Translations under genes and position numbers: made by a program
Assembly (NCBI GenBank): GCA_023678885.1
Contig: CM043013.1
Span: 23,778,791-23,842,790 of the forward strand
Length of the DNA stretch: 64,000 nucleotides
Reading direction: 5' to 3'
Origin: Pogostemon cablin
Lineage: Eukaryota; Streptophyta; Magnoliopsida; Lamiales; Lamiaceae
Notes under the pieces: generated by a model
Seen by the model: the letters and a program-made list of their open reading frames with translations, nothing else
Told to the model about the DNA's origin: nothing
Databases searched by the model: none
Shown: piece after piece, positions 45,064 to 54,761 of the stretch
Position numbering within the stretch: position 1 is the stretch's first letter
Layout of the letters: each line of letters opens with the position of its first letter

Positions 45064-48018
45064 AATGTACTCATCAAACCTTAGATACCATTGTCTTGGA
45101 CTTTGCTTCAGACCATATAGCGATTTAAGTAATAAACAAGCCTTTGAGTCTGCTCCTTGTAGACTAACACCTTTAAGAATCTTCATGTAAATCTTCTCTT
45201 CTAAATTTCCATGCAAGAAAGTTGTTACATCCATCTGATGTAATTCTAAATCCAACTGAGTAACTAATGACAGCAAGATCCTTATTGAGCAATGTTTAAC
45301 TACAGGTGAGAAAATTTCATTATAATCTACACCTTCTTGCTGTGAAAACCCTCTTGCTATATGCCTTACTTTATATCTTATTCCTCCTTCCTTGCTTGTA
45401 ACTGGTTTCTTCTTATATATCCATTTACAACCTACAAGCTTCTGGTTAGCAGGCCTGTCAACAATCATCCAAGTATTATTCCTTTTTAAAGATTGCAGCT
45501 CTTCTTCCATAGCATCCAACCAATGCATACTCTCCTTACTTGAAACTGCTTCTGAGTATATCCTAGGTTCATAGACATTAACATCTGATGCAACATACAA
45601 TGCATATGATACAATGTCTGCCTCTATATACCTTATAGGTGTTTTAATTTGTCTCCTCAATCTATCCCTAACCAACTGATAACTACTTAGAGTTCTTCTT
45701 TCATTTGAATCAGATGACTCAGACCTCTCTTCAGCAGCTATTTCTTCATGTACACTACCCTCTCTTTGATCTTGATCATGCTGTACAATTATTTTGTCAT
45801 CATGCTCCACCTCAAACTCACACTTATCAGCAGTTATCACCTTATCAGACCCTCTTTCCAATAAAGGCATCCTTTCTTCATTGAATGTTACATCCCTGCT
45901 AACTATAAACTTGTTATTCTCATAACACCATAGTCTATACCCTTTCACCTCTTTAGGATAGCCTACTAGCACACACTTAACTGCTCTAGGATCTAGCTTA
46001 TCTTGTTTCTGATGTGAATACACCAGACAACCTATAATCCTCAAATGGCTATAATCTGGTATCCTTCCAGACCATACTTCTTCAGGTGGTTTAAACTTGA
46101 GTGCTGTGCATGGTGACAGATTAATCAAATAGGCCGCAGTAGATACTAGCTCACCCCAGAAACCTTTAGAGAAATCTCCACTACTCATCATACATCTAAC
46201 TCTTGCAAGAAGTGTCTGATTCATTCTATCAGCCACTCCATTTTGCTGTGGAGTACCTGGTACTGTCTTGTGCCTCTTAATACCTTTCTCTTGACAAAAC
46301 TTATTGAATTCATGTGACACAAATTCAAGCCCATTGTCTATTCTTAAGCACTTGACCTTGTTTCTAGTTTGTAGTTCTACTTCTGTCAACCATATTTTAA
46401 AAACTGATAGTGCTTCATCCTTTGTTTTCAGAATTTTAATCCATACCTTTCTTGAATAATCATCAATGAATGAGATAAAGTATTTCCCACCACCTATTGT
46501 TGAAGTCTTTGAAGGCCCCCAATGATCTGAGTGAACATATTCTAACCTAGTTTTGGTATTATGCTCAGCACCAAACTTCAACCTCTTTGCCTTTCCTAAT
46601 ATACAAGCTTCACATTGATCCAACTTACAGGTTGAGCTGATCTCAAGTAGCTTCTGTCTTGCAAGTTCTTGCAAGCCTCTTTCACTTATATGACCAAGCC
46701 TCCCATGCCAAACATTAACACTACTCTCATCCTTAGTGGTATTAATTTGTCCAGTCACTACAGAACCATCCAAGAAGTACAGATCAGACCTCTTGAATCC
46801 TTTAACAACCACTAACTTTCCTTTTATGACAGCAAGTGTATTTCCCTTTAAATGGCACTCATAACCTTGAGAAACTAACATTCCAAGAGATATTAGATTT
46901 CTCCTTAAGCTTGGTACATACCTAACATTCTTTAACATCCTGATTTTCCCATCAAACATTTTAAGTTTGACAGAACCAATTCCAACAATCTTGCAAGTAT
47001 GATCATCACATAGCATTACTGATCCTTCATCTTGTGATCTTAATTCAGTAAACCAATCTTTCCTAGAAGTAATATGAAAAGTACATCCAGAATCCATAAC
47101 CCATTCTTCTGATACCGAACTAGAACACACAGACATTGCTTCAATGAAATCAGAATCTGTAGCAACTTGATTTGTTATTACCTGATTTGCATAAGGTCTC
47201 TTATTTCCTCCCTTTTCAGCTATCTTCTTTGCCACCATTGCTTTCCATTTGAAACATTGTTTCTTGTAATGTCCAGGCTTATTGCAGTGAAAACAATTCT
47301 TATTTTCTTCTTCATCTGCTGGTGCACTATAGTTCTTTTCTGGCTTCCTCTTATCAACATTACTCTTATTATTCTTGTTGTTCTTACTCCACTGGTTTTG
47401 TTTCTTCACTGTCAATCCTTCTGCATTTGCTTGTTGTTCTGGATTCTTGTGAAGTACCTTTGCCTTAACTGCCAGCAATACTTGCTCAAGGGAGATTGAT
47501 TCAATATTAGCAAACAACAAAGTATCTCTTAAACCTTCAAAAGACTTTGGAAGTGCTGACATAAGGATGACAGCCTTGTCTTCAGTTGATAGGGCCACAT
47601 CAATGTTTTCTAAGTCATCAATGATCTTGTTAAACTCATCTAACTGGCCAATTATAGACTTATCTTCAGTTACCTTGAAAGAGTACAACTTTTGCTTCAT
47701 GTACAAACGGTTGGCCAAACTTTTAACCATGTACAACTCCTCCAATTTCTTTCAAACTCCTCTTGTTGTAGCTTCTTTTGAGATCTCCCTTAGAGCCTTA
47801 TCTCCAAGACACAAGATGAGAGCACTTCTGGCCTTGGTTTGTGGTTCTTGATCTGCTGCAAGAACAGCAGCATTAACTCCTGGAATCTGACCTTCAGGCA
47901 ATGGTTTAATGGCATCTGATAAACCTTGCTGAACCAAAATGGCCTTCATCTTCATCCTCCACAGACTGAAGTCTGCCTTCTCTGTGAACTTTTCAATATC
48001 AAACTTTGTGGTAACCAT
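45064..48018 (-). pseudogene. Copia A gag, protease, integrase, RT (5' part)
   Basis: gag begins at 48018 (MVTTKFDIEKFTEKADFSLW) and runs to a TGA at 47752-47754, in the place of the conserved Trp before KKLEELYM; the same frame then stays open to 45064. It shows the Cys-His zinc knuckle CFHCNKPGHYKKQC, the protease site VMDSGCTFHIT, the GAG-pre-integrase motif HGRLGHIS, integrase YVHSDHWGPS and CLRIDNGLEF, and NGVADRMNQTL, where the catalytic Glu is replaced by Asp. RT follows (GCKWIYKKK, FLHGN with one codon missing, SLYGLKQSPRQW). The last residues before 45059 are cut by G. Three independent defects make the element non-autonomous. Confidence 0.93.
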
Positions 48019-48069
48019 TTGATCTTCTTCTTCTCCACTGAGTCTTCTTCTTCCTCTTCTGGTTTGACT

Positions 48070-48089
48070 TTCCCACAGACGGCGCCAAT
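48070..48089 (-). promoter_or_regulatory. Copia A primer-binding site
   Basis: Minus strand ATTGGCGCCGTCTGTGGGAA directly follows the 5' LTR. It is not the initiator-Met type usual in copia. Confidence 0.55.
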
Positions 48090-48748
48090 TCTTATGAATG
48101 CAGCAAGCTTGATCAACCAAATTGCTCACACTCTAATCTAATATCTAATTGTATATTGAATCAAACCAAAAATTGAACTAAACGAAGAAGGAAGACATGA
48201 ATTATAGTGGTTCGATCATGTTGATCTACATCCACTTTCTAAATGAGAGTAATCACTATATGATGAAAACATGGTTACAATATGAAGATGATGATGAACT
48301 TAAACACTTAGAAAATCCTAATCTAATGAACTAGCTTGAATGGTGATGACACTTATCTCCGTTTTGCTGTGCATGATCACATATATATATACTTCACTGT
48401 CATGCACACACCAGCAACACCACACTTCCTCAATTATCATGCATGTGTTATCAAGAAAGCAGCCAACTGATCAGTTGGTTACAACCTATTCTTTGCCAAC
48501 TGATCCTCATCTAATCATTAGCCTATTTCTAACTGTTATCAACCACCATAACTAGCTAACTTCCACTTATACTTGGCTTGATCTTTCAACATGACACAGC
48601 TGCCATGCTTAGGACTTCACTTACTTATGCAACATGTTGTTCTTTACCACTCATTCAACTTGTTGCTACTTCAAATATCATCACCTTCACATCCTTACTT
48701 GTTATATGTGCACATGTATGCATGCATGCATGGTCTACATACACAACA
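48090..48748 (-). repeat. Copia A 5' LTR
   Basis: 659 bp, matches 20548-21208. Followed by TSD gcggg at 48749-48753. Confidence 0.92.
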
Positions 48749-48753
48749 GCGGG

Positions 48754-49661
48754 TTTGTAACTACCGCCTACCGCCTCCATCATCGAAGCAGGTCTTTAAC
48801 TACCGCTATATTTGCCAGCGCGGGTCGGTAACCGCTGGATGTAGATAGCAGAAACAACAAGAAGCAAAGAAACAGATATGTGCAGAATAAAGAAACAAGA
48901 AAAGCAACATGCATGTATATGCAGAAATAAAGTAAAAAAGAAGCAGCAGTAAAAGTGAAGTGATTAAGGAAAAGGAAGGTGATTACTATGTTGAGTAGTG
49001 CTAATTATAGGGTGGTCATTGTAGCCTCCTTCGATAACCTGTTGAGGATGATTCAAAGGAAGAGAACGTCTGTTATGTTAAAGCAGAAGAAAAATAATAA
49101 ATTGAAGGTATCAAACTTGCCCTTGCAGAGGTAAGCAATTGAGATGTAAAAAACTAAAGGCATGAGCCCTCTTTATATAGTGGCTAGAATATTCACGGAT
49201 AAGTCTTTGAAAATTTTGTGAATATTTGGATAGATTTGCTGGTGTAGATTTGCCTGTATATTTGAATTTATCTCCAGGCTTTGGTGTTAGGAGCAGAGGA
49301 AAATATCTTTCCATTAGATATTTTATTAATTTATGGAGATTAATATGAAGGATTCATAAGTTTAATAGGGATAAGATTTGATCGTATCTTGCACCAGATT
49401 TGTGCAAGTCTGTAGCGTGCGATTAAGAGTTCAAGGGTTGTGCTACAATAATCTATTTTGAGCATCATAATTCTTGGGCCAGAAATAGGGCTACAACAGT
49501 TTACTTTGAGCCTCGTTATTATTGGGCTAGAAATAGTGAAAGAAAAAAGCTAAGGAAAATAATGAGTCAACAGGGAAAAATGCTCTAGAACATATGCAAA
49601 TATTGTTGCAATTTGTCCACCACAAAATAAATTTTAGTTAACAAAATGCAAGGGGGGTATT
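48754..49661 (+). other. T1 3' region resumed after copia A
   Basis: Begins with the minisatellite gggtttgtaactaccgcc continuing from 20476-20547, then A-rich sequence with no gene. On the minus strand there is a TATA box at 49172-49179. It ends with the T1 polypurine tract (aaaatgcaaggggggtatt) at 49643-49661. Confidence 0.6.
49172..49179 (-). promoter_or_regulatory. Candidate antisense promoter for the PMD gene of T1
   Basis: Minus strand tatataaagaggg in the context of a C-rich start (gggctcatgcc). It points toward the antisense PMD gene, which before the copia A insertion was about 1.6 kb downstream. No other gene lies in that direction. Confidence 0.45.
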
Positions 49662-49746
49662 TGTAGGCAATTAAATTTTATTACCTAATAAAATAAATGC
49701 AAAGGAAAATATATTAAATTTGATTAAATATTTATTTATTAAGGAA
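49662..49746 (+). repeat. T1 3' LTR, truncated
   Basis: First 85 bp of the LTR (TGTAGGCAATTAAATTTTATT ... TTATTAAGGAA), preceded by the polypurine tract. The remaining 810 bp are missing and E sequence follows at once. Confidence 0.88.
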
Positions 49747-50720
49747 GTTTTAGTTAAATATTTGAGTTGTGCCCTCGAGTCGATGAAGTTAGCGGGAAGA
49801 GATTCGAACCACGAGTGTGCCTTATCTCCCAACATCAAGGAAAACATCTTATATCAGTCTTCTTCCGAACACCCTTGTGCGAGCATCCATCCAACATATT
49901 TATTGAGGTGCGAGACCGGACTAAAATCTCTGGCATATTGGAGGATCTGAGGGATTCATATTTTTCCATGGTGGCAGTCTCAATGACCCGATGAGTGAAT
50001 GGGGTCCTCCCAGACTCCGGGTCGGGGATGTTAGGGAGGCCGGCCTCATTTCTTTTCTCTATTTGATCGAGTCATCTCCTTAGCGTATTTATTTACGCAT
50101 TATGCTGTCGCTTGAGTCGAGTCACGGGATTTTCTCCCATTTGCTCGTGTCGAGACTTCACCGAATCTGGTCCTAGTTGATCTTTGGCACTTATTAGGAG
50201 ATTGACTAGCGACCGAGTTAGCGTGGGATGCCATCTTTATCTGCTTGCGCCCTTCGTCTACCACTTTTTGGGCCATTTTTTGGTTCCTTTCGTATGTCAT
50301 TTTGCCCTACTCACTCGTGCACTGACCTTCTAAGCGGAGTCCATTCTCGCTGTTGCTCGTTCGTCTATTCCATCGAGCTTTCCTCGAGGCTGAAACTTAG
50401 CCTTCAACTTGTAGTCCTCTGTCCTGTCACTCGCTTTCCCTTCATTTCTTTGAGAAGGTCGAAGTACTTCTGACATAAATCAGTTTGCGGTTCGTTTTCT
50501 TCTAGATTTGTATCTCGCGGCAGAACCTCTTTTTCTACAATTCGAGGGGAGTTTGGGTCTTCCTATCGATGCCGACTGGTAACTGCATCAACCCTGCTGG
50601 GGTGGCTTTGTCCTGTTCATCCACCAATGGACGTACGATTGGGTTGAGGTATATCGATGGTTGCGATTGGCAAAGCTGCGAGTGAGATGGCTGGCTGCGA
50701 AGGGGAGCCACCCAGGCCCT
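49747..50720 (-). pseudogene. E: Tat-like gag fragment and leader
   Basis: Minus strand frames show MLGDKAHSWFESLPANFIDS (49750-49850), a standard gypsy gag core with the preceding helix in neighbouring frames (GRTPFTH, ATMEKYESL), and further upstream a Ser/Arg-rich N-terminus (50300-50100). Many stops. The gene is cut at 49747 where it joins T1; protease and everything beyond are absent. Confidence 0.65.
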
Positions 50721-50742
50721 CCTTTTAGCGCCAAATGTAGCT
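50721..50742 (-). promoter_or_regulatory. E primer-binding site region
   Basis: Minus strand agctacatttggcgctaaaa follows the LTR end; tttggcgctaaaaggagggc is the usual start of many Tat-like bodies. Confidence 0.5.
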
Positions 50743-51236
50743 TGTCGAATTTTATCCCTTATTAATGATGGGTTTATGTGGCTGTTATTGGATAATAAAA
50801 AGATTATCCGCACTAAGCTAACATGAAAATGTGGAGAGAGGTTTGCCCCCTAGGCAGTCTTGTGCCTTTTTTTGAGGAGGTAAATTGGTTATGTTTATTG
50901 TTGTGGGTTGTCCCCATATTTATATTAGGTAACCTGACGTCATCCGGATCTGAATGATTCGTCAGGCTACTTGGGTAATATATGCATACAGTGTGAGCAT
51001 TAAATGCATTTAGCCTCCCGTGACTTCCCTTAGGATCCGACCTAGGATATCCCCAAGGCAGATATCTCAGGGAATCTCGGCGTATCTTAAGTAATTGGGG
51101 CAAGTGGCCTAGTAATTTCAATGTGGCTGGCGCTCCTCGCAATTTTGGGGGCCTTTTTGGGCCCTTATTGGGCTTTGGGATCATCAAGCCCAATGGATGA
51201 ACTGGGGGAACGGGATCCCAGCTTCGAGGCCCTACT
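50743..51236 (-). repeat. E 5' LTR
   Basis: About 494 bp, minus strand TGTAGTAGGGCCTCGAAGC to AAAATTCGACA. Includes gcttgatgatcccaaagccc and a taatataaatatggg TATA-like sequence near 50918-50930. No second copy is in the window. Confidence 0.65.
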
Positions 51237-51783
51237 ACAAGGTGGAAAAATGATCAAAAGTACAGAGTTGGAGAAAAGATGCAACTTGTGCAATAATGCT
51301 GAAAACACATGTCCAACTTGTGTAATTTTTCTGTATTTTTTAGAAGTTCAAATTAGGCATGTGATACACCATTGGAAAGCTACGGAAGTGAAGGTCATTT
51401 TGGTTCAAGAAACACCTCAATAAGAGTTCAAATGAGGGAGTTATGATCAAAACGGTAAAATTGCACAACATGTGCCGACCAGCATGACTCGTGCCATATT
51501 TGCATGACTCGTGCCCTTCAAATATTGGAGTTTTTGTGAGTTCATTATATGGATAGAAATCTAAGGAAGGTTATTTTGGCATAAGAATCACTCAAATTGG
51601 AGTTCGGATGTGGAAGTTATGCGTGAAACGGTTGACTGTGCAAAGTTACTCGACCATTGTTCGACCAATTGAGAGTTGCTCGACCAAGATCAGTTTGGTC
51701 AAGCAAGAGGCTTCAGTTTAGAGATGTGTTGCTAGACTAGAGCCATTTTTACTCAATCAGAACCACTTTGATTGAGCGGCATC
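51237..51783 (+). mobile_element. F2: LTR fragment related to D, plus strand
   Basis: Alignable in order with the D LTR read in reverse (59600-60060): ccaacttgtgtaatttttct, ttggaaagctac, aaatattgga, tatggatagaaa, attactcaaattggagatcg-type phrases. It carries its own arm set (ctcgaccattgttcgaccaa, gctcgaccaag). It is cut on the left by E and on the right by the insertion of C. Confidence 0.7.
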
Positions 51784-52773
51784 TGATAGGGGTTTTCTCA
51801 ACACACAAATTAATCCTCAAGTATAAGGATATCAATTGTAGTCGCGAAGATGACCAAGTTATAATATCGAACTCACGGGACGGATAAATATCAATTTTGT
51901 ATTCCTCTAGTATATTTTAGACTATGTTTGGTAGTTGAATAGGCTTAATGGATAATAACTTCTAATCGAATTAGCAAAAAGAAATAGCAAGAGTAGAGAA
52001 AAGTGAGTTGTGATCAATAAGAATAATAGGTAGTTCGTCAGGTCATCCAGTTTCACTAGCAATTCGTATTTTCATGTGATGGTGTCCGACTCTGCCCTGT
52101 GGTTTGTGGACGCATCACTAGACCATGCAAGTTTACTCTATAGACACAAGTAAATATGCGCTTGACACGTGTGAATAACATCGGAGCAAGAGATATGCTT
52201 CACCCCCTTTCTAGGTACTATCATAATCAATTATCTTCTACGTCTAGAATCTAACCCGATTTAATCTCCCTTTTTAGGTACTATAAAGTTATACTCTTCA
52301 TCCAATTCATCAACCCGAATTTAATTCAATTCATGAATATTCATATAAGACAGTTCTAATAATACTTCGGAATCCCTTCACTTAGAATTATAACAATAAA
52401 CCCTGCTCAGTAGTGAACGCACTCAATCAATAATCATGTTATGTATTCAGACTCTACACAATGATCATTGATGCACAAAATGACTATGAGTATGGATTAA
52501 ATATGCAATCTTATATAAAACAAACCACAGGTAGTGTTGTACGGAGTTTTACACACGAAACACGAATTACATCATGAAACTTTCATAACCCTAGAACTAC
52601 CAAGGTGGTTCTAGCCCATGATTGATCTAGGAACAATCATGGTTAGATTGATCATTCTTACTTGAACCTTCAGCGAACCTCTGTCACAGCCCTCCGGATG
52701 GATCACCCCCTCTACTCTTGTCTCTCCTACGATTGACGATCAAAAGCTCTCTTTATTCTCTGTATGAGCCTCC

Positions 52774-52780
52774 TTTTATA
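52774..52780 (-). promoter_or_regulatory. TATA box of C LTR
   Basis: Minus strand tataaaa in the context caagtataaaaggaggc, about 95 bp downstream of the arm block. Confidence 0.65.
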
Positions 52781-52876
52781 CTTGTAATCACGTCTCTAGG
52801 GCTTGGAATAGGCTTTCTAAGTGATCTCACGCGTTTCGGCCTCAAAAATCCAGATAAGATAAGTTCTCGCACATAG

Positions 52877-53225
52877 GTTCGACCACGTCAAACAGGTCGA
52901 ACCCCAGGTCGAACCCCGCTAGTGGAATAATTCTGCACAGGTTCGACCTTCTGGACAGGTCGAACCACTTAGGCCTTGGTCGAACCCCAGGTCGAACCTC
53001 AGCACTGGACAACTCCCGCTCCCGATTCGACCAACTGGCAAGTCGAACCCAAACGTCATGGTCAAATCCTCTTTCTTGCAAACTGGTTCGACCATGGTTC
53101 GACCTGATGGCCAGGTCAAACTAGCCGAGTCATGGTCAAATCCATCTCTGCACGTTCAGCAACGTTGGTTCGACCTGCTGGAGAGGTCGAACCCTCCTCC
53201 AGCCAGGTCGAACCCACCTAATTCT
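52877..53225 (-). repeat. Arm block of C LTR U3: GGTTCGACC / GGTCGAACC
   Basis: About fourteen copies of ggttcgacc or its complement ggtcgaacc in 350 bp, often as facing pairs with 8-12 bp between, e.g. ggttcgaccttctggacagg then tcgaacc. Spacers repeat ctggaca. Upstream of the TATA box on the minus strand. The same arms occur at 57045-57362. Confidence 0.88.
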
Positions 53226-53432
53226 TGGGCGGTTCGCGTGGCTTCGACTCCGTCTCTTCGATTCTTGGCTCTTTCACTCCGTTTTTGCTAAGAAAACACT
53301 CAAATAGCTCCACTAACACCTGATTCATGCTAATTCACAATATATATAGGTTTTCCACCTATTTCCACATCAAAACTCTCCAAAACTAGCACAAAACATA
53401 GCGCCAAACTTGTGAATTTACACACTCATCAA

Positions 53433-53450
53433 ACCCCCAAACTTACATGT
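53433..53450 (-). promoter_or_regulatory. C 3' polypurine tract
   Basis: Minus strand catgtaagtttgggggtt abuts TGATGAG of the LTR. Confidence 0.75.
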
Positions 53451-54761
53451 TGCTCGTCCCGAGGCAACCAATTTAAACCACAGGAGTCGTGTATAATTCA
53501 ACAAGATCTAGTACAACACATATTACACATGCCACTTCATTGAATCAAACAAGAATTAATTGCATCAAATATGTCACTCATGTAAAATCAATCCAATCAC
53601 ATACCATTCGGAGTACTAAGTAATCTCACTGACAAGATAAGTCTTTACTCTCTTTCGCTCGTGCGTGAGGCACTATAGGCTAGTATAAACACTTATATCA
53701 ATTCATATTCACGCGTAACCATAAGCTTGGCAAAGGTCTCAAAAATCAACTTACATTAGATTAATATAGGATCACAAAGGACTTGTTTCTAGGTTGTAAT
53801 GTTGGCTCTTTGGAAAGGGTAGGAAAATTTGGTCATAGTAACTTAATACACTAGTAGAGAGTTACCTTGGAGGTTCTTGATTTCTCATTCGGCTTCATAT
53901 TCTCCTCCAATTCTTCTCTTGCACTTGCAATTTTCAATTTTCCTTCTCTTCCTTGCATTAACATCATTCTTCTTTTAATTACTCGGGTACCAGTTATAGG
54001 CACTACCCTTCTCGAACATCGTTCAGCTGTTTCTTAAAAACTTCAAGCCCCATGTATAAGCAATTCGGGATACCAATTTCAGGCACTATCCCTAACAAGA
54101 TTTAACCATGCACTTTTCTTACTGAACCTCATTCCATCTTCCCTTCGTTTCTTCCACACTTATTCACCTTATTCTCTCTACCAATGAATAGGGTATTTTC
54201 AAAGCTCAAATAAGTTAATTAAGGCTCTTATATTTGGCTTGCCAAAGAAAAAGCTTTTAAAAGGCTCAAACAGGGCTACCAGAGATTTATAAAATCATTA
54301 GGAAAGGTAAAATTTGGCTAAGTGACTCAATTAATCAAAAATGGCCTAAGATCATATCCTAATATTTCATCAATTGTAAGTTTCACACAAGACTCCAAGC
54401 CAAGTTCTAGAATACGTTCATACGAATGATTCTCTCAAAAATAAACTATCATGATTAATCATAATAAAGGCTCAAATCCTCACATAGGTAATCAATTCCT
54501 AATACTCCTCATAGCACATAATCAAAATCAATTCCTCATGAATTCCATATACTTAACAAATTATTCATGCTCTTTCCAAATGAAAATAAACACGTAAACA
54601 CATGAATGCACAGAATCAATAACCCATATACAAAACAACGATACAAGATCAACTATATCAGGTACATGCCACTCACACATGAATCACACCCCAATCTGTA
54701 AAAATAAAAAGAAGAATGGGAGATAAGATGAATCGGAGAAGCCAAAAGAAACCTGAAACTA
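53451..54761 (-). other. C 3' untranslated region
   Basis: Non-coding; A/C-rich stretches similar in style to the corresponding part of B. Nothing else recognised. Confidence 0.55.

Larger units (their letters stand above)
20548..48748 (-). mobile_element. Copia element A, nested host of B and G
   Basis: Two LTRs (661 and 659 bp) with TSD gcggg bound a copia element on the minus strand. Its body is split in three by B (TSD agatg) and by the G complex (TSD gtagt). Without these the element is about 5.5 kb, normal for copia. Gene order gag, protease, integrase, RT, RNase H follows from right to left. The gag start (MVTTKFDIEKF) and the RT style resemble the Tork/TNT1-type group. The LTRs differ by about 16 changes over 660 bp by eye. 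Confidence 0.9.
8059..49746 (+). mobile_element. T1: Tat-lineage Ty3/gypsy retrotransposon, decayed, host of nested elements
   Basis: Ends are a 5' LTR (8059-8953) and a truncated 3' LTR (49662-49746) sharing TGTAGGCAATTAAATTTTATT. In between lie gag, protease, RT, a first RNase H, a second RNase H, integrase (D,D35E spacing kept), a 37-bp minisatellite, an antisense plant-mobile-domain gene and a 3' polypurine tract. The second RNase H and the long antisense 3' region are typical of the Tat group. Removing the 28.2-kb copia insertion leaves about 13.5 kb. All genes carry stops or frameshifts. No TSD can be tested because the 3' end is deleted. Confidence 0.85.
51784..53432 (-). repeat. C 3' LTR
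   Basis: About 1649 bp, minus strand TGATGAGTGTGTAAATTCAC to AAAACCCCTATCA. The arm block is at 52877-53225 and the TATA box (tataaaagg) at 52774-52780. Confidence 0.8.

Noticed and set aside
49111..49314. 67-codon minus-strand frame near the T1 3' end
   Set aside because: No resemblance to known families; it overlaps the putative antisense promoter and leader.
51784..51800. F1 (6859-8058) and F2 (51237-51783) as two halves of one LTR split by T1
   Set aside because: Their sequences belong to different subfamilies and do not join at a shared point.
52877..53225. GGTTCGACC arms as tRNA-derived or Pol III B boxes
   Set aside because: Only the GGTTCGA core fits; the arms lack the rest of the B box and any A box or tRNA fold.
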